64,000 nt of DNA. Source: Bradyrhizobium sp. WSM1417. Lineage in GTDB: Bacteria; Pseudomonadota; Alphaproteobacteria; Rhizobiales; Xanthobacteraceae. Made by a program: the position numbers and the translations under genes. How positions within the stretch are numbered: the stretch's first letter is position 1; each line of letters starts with the position of its first letter. The stretch lies in assembly GCF_000515415.1 (NCBI RefSeq), contig NZ_KI911783.1, forward strand, positions 2,346,392-2,410,391, written 5' to 3'. Positions 56,605 to 64,000 of the stretch are shown piece after piece. The notes beneath the pieces were generated by a model. That model ran no database searches, was not told the DNA's origin, and was given only the letters and a program-made list of their open reading frames with translations.

Positions 56605-57954
56605 CTAATACGTGCTTAATTGCGCCTTTACGGCCCGGTTGGTTCGCTCTGCCCGCGATGCATTCGCAACTCTCTTGGCGTTTCCTGGATAGATCGTGAG
56701 TGCGGCGATGATGCCGAGAAAAGCTGCAAACATCAGCCAGAAACCGGGCGAGGCCTTGTCATCGGTCCGGTCGATCAGCCAGGTCGACGCGAGCGGCGTA
56801 AATGTGCCAAATAGAGCCGCGGCAAGTGCGAAGGCCAAAGAAAAGCAGGTTGTGCGAACATGCTTCGGCACGATCTCGACCAGAGCGCCCAACATGGCGC
56901 CGCTATAGGTGCCAAAGTAGAACGACAACATCATCTCCACTGCCAGCATCTTGCCAAAGCTTGGGTTTGTTACAAGCCAAGACAGTGCCGGATAGACGGT
57001 CACCAAGGCGAGGCCGGCAATGGTCAGCAAGACAGGCTTCCGGCCAATTCTGTCAGAGATTGCGCCGCCGATTGGGTTCCAGATGAAGTTCGTCACGGCG
57101 ACCAAGAGCGTCACCAAGAGCGTGTTCTGGGAGGAGAGCTGCAAGACGTGCTTGCCGAAAGTAGGCGTGTACACGGTGGCGAAATAGAAGGTCGTGGTCG
57201 TCAGCATCGCGATCATCATGCCGAGAATGACGATGCGCCAGTTCGCAACTGTCGAGGCAAGCACCTCGCGGGCCGTTGGGTGCTTCTTCATGACGAGAAA
57301 CTCCGGAGTTTCCTCCAGGGTGCGGCGCAGGAAGAAGATAAGCGGAACGATTAAGCAGCCAAGGAAGAACGGGATCCGCCAGCCCCAGGCGGCAACCATT
57401 TCGGCCGGTAGAGCTTCGCTTAAGAAATATCCGATAAGAGCCGCGACAAAGATGGCGACCTGCTGGCTCGATGACTGAAACGACGTGTAAAAACCGCGAT
57501 TGCCCGCAGTGGCAATTTCGGAGAGGTAGACGGAAACGCCGCCAACTTCAACGCCGGCAGAAAAGCCCTGCAAAAGCCGCCCGAACAGCACAATGACGGG
57601 TGCGGCGATGCCGATCGTTGCATAACCGGGACAGAACGCGATGATGACTGTGCCAATAGCCATGATCGAAAGCGTGATGATCAGACCTTGCCGACGGCCA
57701 ATCTGGTCGATATAGGCTCCCAACACGATCGCGCCGACAGGTCGCATCAGTGCCCCCAGCCAGAACACACCGAAGGTGTTGAGCAGAGAAGCGGTTTCGC
57801 TTCCCGATGGAAAGAATGCGTTTCCGATGGCGCTGGCGTAGAACCCGAACAAAAAGAAGTCGAACTGTTCGAGGAAATTACCGCTCGTGGCACGAAAGAT
57901 GGCGCCAATGCGCGATTTGGCATTTGACGCGTGCGCAATGGACGCTGGTGACAT
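56605..57954 (-). CDS. MFS transporter, MHS family (citrate/shikimate/betaine-type proton symporter)
   Basis: 449 aa with 12 predicted membrane helices. It opens with the MHS-type N-terminus [20 protein letters not shown]; the loop-2 motif reads [20 protein letters not shown], and [20 protein letters not shown] corresponds to the loop-4 signature of this family. A second GRKP motif is in [19 protein letters not shown]. Members take up citrate, tricarballylate, shikimate, betaine or related acids with protons. The ATG at 57954 follows AAAGGAAA. The gene converges with fixA. In a symbiosis island it may supply a carbon or signal compound to the cell, but the substrate is not known. Confidence 0.85.
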   Translation of the reverse strand: MSPASIAHASNAKSRIGAIFRATSGNFLEQFDFFLFGFYASAIGNAFFPSGSETASLLNTFGVFWLGALMRPVGAIVLGAYIDQIGRRQGLIITLSIMAIGTVIIAFCPGYATIGIAAPVIVLFGRLLQGFSAGVEVGGVSVYLSEIATAGNRGFYTSFQSSSQQVAIFVAALIGYFLSEALPAEMVAAWGWRIPFFLGCLIVPLIFFLRRTLEETPEFLVMKKHPTAREVLASTVANWRIVILGMMIAMLTTTTFYFATVYTPTFGKHVLQLSSQNTLLVTLLVAVTNFIWNPIGGAISDRIGRKPVLLTIAGLALVTVYPALSWLVTNPSFGKMLAVEMMLSFYFGTYSGAMLGALVEIVPKHVRTTCFSLAFALAAALFGTFTPLASTWLIDRTDDKASPGFWLMFAAFLGIIAALTIYPGNAKRVANASRAERTNRAVKAQLSTY

Positions 57955-58854
57955 CGCGAGTTTCCTTTCAGGTTTGGATGGGCCGGCTACGGAGAAAATC
58001 TCACGCCAGCCGAGCGCAGTGTTATGGCCGCGAATCTGCCATCACGGCACTGTCGACCGACCCGTAAGCGCCTGACGTTTCCGGCATATTTTCGGCAATT
58101 GCAGCAAGGTCGTACAGATTTTCGGACGTTATTTCGCTCGCAGCAGGAGTGACTCCCAACCTACTGAAGCCCCGGGCAATTCTCGGTGATCAGTTGTTGC
58201 GGCGCGGCGGAATTTCATCGAGCGCACCGACATGCAACGACACGACGCCTGGCCTTACGCGCCGGCGGGCAAACATGTCACCCGACGTCCAGCGATTTGG
58301 CCTGGATATTGCCCCCGAGTTGTCTCGACGTTTGACGAGAGGATTGGTGAGTGTTCCTGGCTTTAAGCCCGTCCGCAGCGGGATCGCCGTGCTCGGCAAG
58401 CACCACGTCGCCGTTCGAAGCGCGGCGTGCCTTGGACATCGAGGGCGCTACGGTCCAAATGCGGTCGAATCCCGCAAGTGAGGGGACAAACGTGCCGCCC
58501 ATCGACGACAGCATTCGTTGTCAGTCGAACAGGTTCATCTGGCCGCACTATCCGCCCTCTCAAAAAAACTTGGAGTCCTCACGAACTATGAGCACGTCCC
58601 AGCAATCGGAATGCCGCGATCGGTCAGCTCCTTGCACGGCGGAGGCAAGGCTACGTCAGTGTCCCCACCTGATTGGCCTTAGAGTTTTCGCACCGTCCCA
58701 GCTTCCGTAGACAAAGACCATGAACCGGCACAACCAGGACGCCATGCGATCCGTCGGGCCCGGAACCGGGAGGCAGATCGTGATGACATCGGACCGGGGT
58801 TTTGTGCGTCTTCGGTTTCTGAGCCACTACAATCCCAAGTGCCGTCGCCTTGGC
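57955..58854. other. Long stretch with no recognisable gene
   Basis: About 900 bases between the transporter start and the nodM stop. Overlapping frames lack ribosome-binding sites and recognised domains. The transporter promoter should lie in the first 150 bases. Confidence 0.4.
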
Positions 58855-60681
58855 TCATTCGACGGTAACTGATTTCGCGAGATTTCGAGGTTGGTCGACG
58901 TCCGTGCCCATCAGGGTGGCCGTGTGGTAGGCTAGGAGCTGCACCGGAATGGCATAGACAATGGGCGTAAATGTCGACCCCATTTCCGGCAGCACGATCG
59001 TCGCGAGTGAATCTGTGGACGCCTCCGCGGCTCCCCTCGCGTCCGTGATCAAGATAATCTTGCCGCCGCGTGCGGCGACCTCCTGCATGTTCGACATGGA
59101 CTTCTCGAACAACCGGTCCCAAGGAGCAATGACGATTACCGGAACGCTCTCGTCGACCAAGGCAATGGGCCCGTGCTTGAGCTCTCCGGCCGCATAGCCG
59201 GCTGCGTGAATGTAGGAGATCTCCTTCAGCTTCAATGCCCCTTCCAGCGCTAGCGGAAACGACGTGCCGCGACCAAGATATAGCACGTCACGCGATTTGG
59301 CGATGTCGCGTGCAACCTTCTCGATCTGCGGCTCGCAGGCAAGCGCCGATGCAACTAGCCGGGGGATTTCGATCAGCGCTCTTACGAGCTCGACCTGGTC
59401 CCTCTCGCACAATTCACCGCGCGCCTTGCCCGCAGCGATCGCAAGTGCCGCCAGAACGACCAGCTGACATGTGAATGCCTTTGTCGAGGCAACGCCTATT
59501 TCGGGTCCCGCGAATGTCCGCAATACTGTCTCGCTTTCGCGCGCAATGGTCGAACCCATTACGTTCACGATCGAGAGGGTATGCAGGCCTTGCGATTTAG
59601 CGTAGCGGAGCGCGGCCAGCGTATCGGCCGTCTCGCCTGATTGCGAAATGAAGATACCAAGATCTCCCTTGCGCATCGGTGCCTCACGATAGCGAAACTC
59701 GGAGGCAACATCGAGCTCGACCGGAATACGAGCCAGCCGCTCGAACCAGTATTTGGCGATATGGCCGGCATAGCCTGCCGTACCGCAAGCCGTGATCGAG
59801 ATATGCCCGACCTCATTGAAATCGAACGGAACCTGCTGCGGCAGTGCAACGCTCGCGGTGGCGACCTCAACGTAATGCGCCAGTGTCTCCCTGATTACAT
59901 CTGGCTGTTCGTGGATTTCCTTCGCCATGAAGTGGCGGTAGTTTCCTTTGTCAGCGAGAAGTGACGACGCGCCGGATGTCACCACCTCGCGGTCAGCGAC
60001 GGTGCCTTGTGCGTCGTAGACCACGCTGAAGTTGCGGTTGAGTACAGCCAGATCGCCGTCCTCGAGATAGGTGATCAAATCGGTAAGCGGGGCGAGCGCG
60101 ATAGCATCCGATCCGAGATACATTTCGCCTTCACCATAGCCGATCGCAAGCGGTGAGCCCTTGCGCGCGCCGATCATGAGGTCGTGTCGGCCCTTGAATA
60201 CGATTGCAAGCGAAAAAGCGCCCGCTAGCCGCGGCAGCGACGCTTTTACTGCGTCCTCCGGGGAGCAGCCATTTTTCAGATAAAAGTCGAGGAGATGCGC
60301 CACCACCTCGGTATCTGTTTCAGAGGTGAAACGGGCGCCACCCTGTTTCAGCTCTGCACGCAGCTCGCGGAAATTCTCGATGATGCCGTTATGGACGACT
60401 GCAACGTTGTCCGTTGCATGCGGATGAGCATTGTGCTCGGTCGGCTTGCCATGAGTAGCCCAGCGCGTGTGCCCAATCCCGATATCGCCAGCGAGCGGAT
60501 AGCAGCGAAGGCGTGTCTCAAGGTTCTTCAGCTTGCCTTCCGCGCGCCGAAGCTCGATATGATTTCCTTTGAGCGTTCCGATACCTGCTGAGTCATAGCC
60601 CCGATATTCCAGTCGCTTAAGTGAATCGATGAGGCGATCCGCGACCGGACCGCGCCCTAAGATACCGACAATTCCGCACAT
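58855..60681 (-). CDS. nodM: NodM, glutamine-fructose-6-phosphate aminotransferase (GlmS paralogue)
   Basis: 608 aa. It makes glucosamine-6-phosphate from fructose-6-phosphate and glutamine, feeding UDP-GlcNAc to NodC. The Ntn glutaminase domain begins with the catalytic Cys in MCGIVGILGRGPVADRL and includes GIGHTRWATHGKPTEHNAHP; two SIS domains (residues about 285-425 and 460-595) contain SITACGTAGYAGHIAKYWFE, FISQSGETADTLAALR, LYLGRGTSFPLALEGALKLK and ELKHGPIALVDES, with the usual C-terminal LAKSVTVE. Length is normal. Location beside nolK and noeL in the symbiosis region favours nodM over housekeeping glmS. The 210 bases upstream contain no clear nod box. Confidence 0.9.
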   Translation of the reverse strand: MCGIVGILGRGPVADRLIDSLKRLEYRGYDSAGIGTLKGNHIELRRAEGKLKNLETRLRCYPLAGDIGIGHTRWATHGKPTEHNAHPHATDNVAVVHNGIIENFRELRAELKQGGARFTSETDTEVVAHLLDFYLKNGCSPEDAVKASLPRLAGAFSLAIVFKGRHDLMIGARKGSPLAIGYGEGEMYLGSDAIALAPLTDLITYLEDGDLAVLNRNFSVVYDAQGTVADREVVTSGASSLLADKGNYRHFMAKEIHEQPDVIRETLAHYVEVATASVALPQQVPFDFNEVGHISITACGTAGYAGHIAKYWFERLARIPVELDVASEFRYREAPMRKGDLGIFISQSGETADTLAALRYAKSQGLHTLSIVNVMGSTIARESETVLRTFAGPEIGVASTKAFTCQLVVLAALAIAAGKARGELCERDQVELVRALIEIPRLVASALACEPQIEKVARDIAKSRDVLYLGRGTSFPLALEGALKLKEISYIHAAGYAAGELKHGPIALVDESVPVIVIAPWDRLFEKSMSNMQEVAARGGKIILITDARGAAEASTDSLATIVLPEMGSTFTPIVYAIPVQLLAYHTATLMGTDVDQPRNLAKSVTVE

Positions 60682-60892
60682 GCTAATTGGTTTACCTGAA
60701 GTTCAAAACAGACCATCTTAGGACCGCAAGGCGCGCCCGACTGAATTCGCTACCTAAAGTTATTCGCCATTCTAGCGGCTTGCTCTCTTCTGGGGCACGG
60801 GTCGAGCTCCAACTACAAGTAAAGCTCCGTCGAGTCGCGCGAAACAGCGTCGATCTTGAACAACTTTCGGGAAACCGAACAAGTAGGCGTCG

Positions 60893-61867
60893 TCAGCTCG
60901 CCGATTGTCTCCTCTTGCCCGATGTAGCTGATTCCGCCAAGAAGGCCCGGTAACTGAGCCGCATTCCAGCTGCAAATGACGTCGTGGCACGCCAGCCGAG
61001 CCTTGCCAGGCGGCTGACGTCGAGCAGCTTGCGCGGCGTGCCGTCGGGACGCGAGGGATCGTACGTAATATCGCCGCTGTAACCGACGACCCCGGCAACG
61101 ATGCGGGCCAATTCGGCGATGGTGATGTCCTCGCCGGTGCCGATGTTGATCAGGTCCGCCCCGGAATAGGTCTTCATCAGATGCACGCAGGCATCCGCCA
61201 TATCATCGACATAGAGGAACTCGCGCCGCGGCGTTCCTGTACCCCAGACAACCACATTCTTCGCGCCCGCCAGTTTCGCCTCGTGAAAGCGGCGGATCAG
61301 CGCGGCAACGACGTGGCTTAGCTCGGGGTGATAGTTGTCGCCCGGGCCGTAGAGATTGGTCGGCATCACGCTGATGAAGTCGCTGCCATACTGGCTGCGA
61401 TAGGCTTCGGCCATCTTGATGCCGGCGATTTTGGCAATGGCGTAAGGCTCGTTGGTCGGCTCCAGCGGGCCGGTCAGCACGGTATCCTCGTGCAAGGGCT
61501 GCGGCGCTAGTTTGGGATAGATGCAGGACGAGCCGAGAAACATCAGCTTCTCGGCGCGGTTCACATGCGCGGCGTGGATCACGTTCGCGGCGATCGCGAG
61601 GTTGTCGTAGATGAATTCAGCGCGTAGCGTGTTGTTGGCGACGATGCCGCCGACCTTGGCAGCGGCAAGGAACACAACTTGCGGCCGCGCCTTCGCAAAC
61701 CAGCCGAACACGGCGGCCTGGTCGCAGAGATCGACCTCGCGCCGGTCCACCGTGATGAGCTTAACGTCCTCCCGCGCCAGCCGGCGCACAAGCGCACTGC
61801 CGACCATGCCGCGATGGCCGGCGACGTAGACGCTTTTGCCCTTGAGCTCAAACGGTGCGTTTGCCAT
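60893..61867 (-). CDS. nolK: NolK, GDP-L-fucose synthase
   Basis: 324 aa of the extended SDR family. It converts the GDP-4-keto-6-deoxymannose made by NoeL to GDP-L-fucose by epimerisation and NADPH reduction, providing the donor for NodZ. The cofactor motif is [40 protein letters not shown] carries the Ser and substrate contacts, and [20 protein letters not shown] has the catalytic Yxxx[21 protein letters not shown] is also characteristic. ATG at 61867 lies inside the end of noeL (20-base overlap), so the two are coupled. Confidence 0.95.
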   Translation of the reverse strand: MANAPFELKGKSVYVAGHRGMVGSALVRRLAREDVKLITVDRREVDLCDQAAVFGWFAKARPQVVFLAAAKVGGIVANNTLRAEFIYDNLAIAANVIHAAHVNRAEKLMFLGSSCIYPKLAPQPLHEDTVLTGPLEPTNEPYAIAKIAGIKMAEAYRSQYGSDFISVMPTNLYGPGDNYHPELSHVVAALIRRFHEAKLAGAKNVVVWGTGTPRREFLYVDDMADACVHLMKTYSGADLINIGTGEDITIAELARIVAGVVGYSGDITYDPSRPDGTPRKLLDVSRLARLGWRATTSFAAGMRLSYRAFLAESATSGKRRQSAS

Positions 61868-62933
61868 CGACCGCTTCGCGTTTTGCTTCGGCCAGATCGC
61901 TCGCCATCATCTCTGCGACGAGTTCCGCAAACGTCCGCTTCGGCTTCCAGCCGAGCACTTCGCTCGCCTTGCTGGCGTCGCCGATCAGGAGATCGACCTC
62001 GGTCGGGCGGAAATAGGTCGGATCGATCTTCACCAGCGTCTTGCCACTCTTGGCATCGACGCCGGTCTCGTCGACGCCCTTGCCGCGCCATGCGATGCGG
62101 CAGCCAACTTGCGCGAACGACAATTCGACCAGCTCGCGCACCGAGTGCATCTCTCCGGTCGCGAGCACGAAATCATCCGGCTTGTCCGCTTGCAGGATCT
62201 TGTGCATGCCTTCGACGTAGTCCCTGGCATGGCCCCAGTCGCGCTTGGCTTCGAGGTTGCCGAGATAGAGCGTCTCTTCCAGCCCGACCTCGATGCGAGC
62301 GACGCCGCGGGTGATCTTGCGGGTGACGAAGGTCTCGCCGCGGATCGGGCTCTCGTGGTTGAAGAGGATGCCGTTGGCCGCGAACATGCCATAGGCTTCG
62401 CGGTAGTTCACCGTGATCCAGTAGCCGTAGAGCTTTGCGACGCCGTAAGGCGAGCGGGGATAGAACGGCGTGGTCTCCTTCTGCGGGATCTCCTGCACGA
62501 GGCCGTAGAGCTCGGAAGTGGACGCCTGGTAGAACCGCGTCGCCTTCTCCATGCCGAGGATGCGGACCGCTTCCAGGAGCCGCAGCACGCCGAGGGCATC
62601 GGCATTGGCGGTGTATTCGGGGCTCTCGAAGCTGACGGCGACGTGGCTCTGGGCGGCGAGATTGTAGATCTCGGTCGGCCGGATCTGCTGCACCAGGCGA
62701 ATCAGATTTGTCGAATCCGTCATGTCGCCGTAATGCATCAGGAACGGCACGTCGCCGAGATGCGGGTCCTGGTAGAGATGGTCGACACGCGCGGTGTTGA
62801 ACGAGGACGAGCGCCGCTTGATGCCGTGCACGACATAGCCGAGCGACAGCAGGTATTCAGCGAGATAGGCGCCGTCCTGGCCGGTCACGCCGGTGATGAG
62901 AGCGACCCGCCCTCTTCTCTCTTGGTTTGACAA
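61848..62933 (-). CDS. noeL: NoeL, GDP-mannose 4,6-dehydratase
   Basis: 361 aa. First committed step from GDP-mannose to GDP-fucose. The start is placed at the TTG at 62933, giving [20 protein letters not shown] as the N-terminus, the normal distance before the GxxGxxG motif; the frame is open upstream, but those codons have no start signal or similarity. Diagnostic stretches: [60 protein letters not shown] (catalytic Thr/Glu region), [20 protein letters not shown] (YxxxK) and [20 protein letters not shown]. The gene overlaps nolK. I looked for a nod box upstream and found only a doubtful trace. Confidence 0.93.
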   Translation of the reverse strand: MSNQERRGRVALITGVTGQDGAYLAEYLLSLGYVVHGIKRRSSSFNTARVDHLYQDPHLGDVPFLMHYGDMTDSTNLIRLVQQIRPTEIYNLAAQSHVAVSFESPEYTANADALGVLRLLEAVRILGMEKATRFYQASTSELYGLVQEIPQKETTPFYPRSPYGVAKLYGYWITVNYREAYGMFAANGILFNHESPIRGETFVTRKITRGVARIEVGLEETLYLGNLEAKRDWGHARDYVEGMHKILQADKPDDFVLATGEMHSVRELVELSFAQVGCRIAWRGKGVDETGVDAKSGKTLVKIDPTYFRPTEVDLLIGDASKASEVLGWKPKRTFAELVAEMMASDLAEAKREAVDGKRTV

Positions 62934-63213
62934 AGTGGTTCTCTGGGCAGGCGGAATGTCTTTCCGCGATCGATGACCTTCAATCGCGTCTGGCCTGTTC
63001 GAATGCGGAAGGCTCTCGCTTTCGAAGCACCGAAGTATCGATCGTGTACAGGCATTGCATCGAACGCACAACTGTACGCAGCTAAACCTTCACATCGAAA
63101 GGGTTTTGAAGAAGTATACGAACGTTTGTAATGCGGCGGAATTGTTGGGATTAGCTATGCTATCTTGCGAGCGGCCAGCATCTCGAAGCGCCGGTCATGG
63201 GCGCGTCTCCCAG

Positions 63214-63477
63214 TCATCTTGAGCTGCGGGCGATTGTTAGGCCGGCATTCTCGAGCCTATCCAAAATCCTATCAACAACCGCCCGCGGATCGCGCTGATC
63301 CTCTAGGCTCACGCAGGCCAAAGTAGCAGAGATGATCGCGTGTGCAGTTCTGCGCTGGAGGCGATCGTACTCGGCATACTCACCGCAAGAGTTGCAGGTG
63401 ATCACCGGTCGGCCAGTCCAAGGATCGTGCAGTACAACCTCGTACCAATTGTCTGCGTGACATTTTGGACAGAGCAT
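63214..63477 (-). CDS. Small zinc-ribbon protein
   Basis: 87 aa. The N-terminus MLCPKCHADNWYEVVLHDPW followed by TGRPVITCNSCGEYAEY forms a four-cysteine zinc-ribbon (CxxC near residue 3 and CxxC near 30). The rest is helical (LQRRTAHAIISATLACVSLE, RAVVDRILDRLENAGLTIAR). The ATG at 63477 follows GGGGAG at nine bases. I do not recognise the exact family; a DNA- or protein-binding role is possible. It is read in the same direction as noeL, nolK and nodM, 280 bases upstream of noeL. Confidence 0.55.
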   Translation of the reverse strand: MLCPKCHADNWYEVVLHDPWTGRPVITCNSCGEYAEYDRLQRRTAHAIISATLACVSLEDQRDPRAVVDRILDRLENAGLTIARSSR

Positions 63478-64000
63478 CAATGGTGACTCCCCTCAGAGTT
63501 CCCGCGGTACGTTGTCTGTAGCGCACCTGCACCTGAACATGGTGGGGCGGCTCAATTTATCGTTCGACATGGAGCCGGCCGCCCAGAGTACCGGAGCCCT
63601 CAGTCTACCTGATGGCAATGGCATCCTGCAGAGGATCGAGATCGCACGCGATCCGTATGGTCGCACGCCGCCGGGCTGCCGAAGATCTCACGAGCACGGG
63701 CGCTCCGCACGAAACTGTCGCAGATCATTCTCCTGCGCCGCTGCAGGTGCCACCCCAAATCCGTTTCGCTGAACGACGTTGCGAGCCGCTGCGCACTACG
63801 ATCGCCCGGGTTGCAAGGTAGTTTGTTGCGGCGCTTGCTCGAGTGATCCAGCCTTGCATTGTGGTCCTTTGGAGGGGGCGCCCAAGGCCCTGTTGTTGTT
63901 GTAAGACGCTGGGCGAAGACATGTGACCTGCTCCAACAACCGATCGTTGGCGCAGAAGTGCTTGCAGTCGGGCTCCTCGAGGTTTCGATTCGCACATCGA
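63478..64000. other. Right-hand end with no recognisable gene
   Basis: About 520 bases to the window edge. Frames on both strands are Arg/Ser/Pro-rich with no start signals. Nothing recognised; a gene beginning beyond 64000 could end here. Confidence 0.35.

Noticed and set aside
62934..63071. Longer NoeL start at a TTG near 63071
   Set aside because: The extra 46 residues have no similarity to GDP-mannose dehydratases and no ribosome-binding site.
63130..63185. Possible degenerate nod box upstream of noeL (minus strand, around an AATCCCAACAATTC stretch)
   Set aside because: Only a short part resembles the ACAATCGATTTTACC core and the flanking ATC/GAT half-sites do not line up. Not strong enough to report as a site.

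Overview
This window is a piece of a rhizobial symbiosis island, most likely from Bradyrhizobium. The gene order nolA - nodD2 - nodD1 - nodY - nodABCSUIJ - nolO - nodZ - fixR - nifA - fixA matches my memory of the B. japonicum/B. diazoefficiens symbiotic region. The species assignment is inference; the gene identities come from the protein sequences. Insertion sequences, pseudogenes and long stretches without recognisable coding capacity are very common outside the nod/nif core, as expected for an island that gains and loses DNA quickly.

Left part (1-22 kb) is eroded accessory DNA. It holds an IS3-family element cut by the window edge, a small minus-strand operon (74-aa peptide, SET-domain protein, Asp/Glu-racemase-like protein), IS3 and IS21 remnants, and a CmcJ/NvfI-type oxidoreductase pseudogene split by an IS3 element that itself carries an IS110 element. 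These are followed by a ruined oligopeptide ABC-transporter ATPase gene, an intact M24/creatinase-like gene, an acyl-CoA ligase, IS5 and IS256 debris, a solo LuxR regulator, an Omp25-like outer-membrane protein with a clear terminator, and an IS630 element.

Middle part (22-36 kb) contains two identical-looking inverted IS701 copies with an IS5 element lodged exactly in the CTAG joint between them; the whole block splits a small gene that can be rejoined on paper. Next to it is an inverted, partial duplication of nodB-nodC. Then come small hypothetical genes, an LLM-type flavin monooxygenase, a HisC-like aminotransferase, and a periplasmic amino-acid-binding protein followed by a 57-aa repeat-containing membrane peptide.

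Symbiotic core (36-56 kb): nolA (MerR type) with a MerR-like operator that recurs at three other places, a nodD2 relic, nodD1, a nod box, and the operon nodY-nodA-nodB-nodC-nodS-nodU-nodI-nodJ-nolO-nodZ. NodABC build the acylated chitin-oligomer backbone, NodS N-methylates it, NodU and NolO carbamoylate it, NodZ adds fucose and NodIJ export the product. After a degraded stretch come a fixR relic behind a sigma54-type promoter, nifA, and fixA with its own sigma54-type promoter.

Right part (56-64 kb): an MFS transporter of the MHS type, then, all on the minus strand, noeL and nolK (GDP-mannose to GDP-fucose, the NodZ donor) and nodM (glucosamine-6-phosphate synthase, supplying the chitin precursor), plus a small zinc-ribbon protein. 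Together the window predicts an N-methylated, carbamoylated, fucosylated lipochitooligosaccharide. No tRNA, rRNA or CRISPR array was seen.
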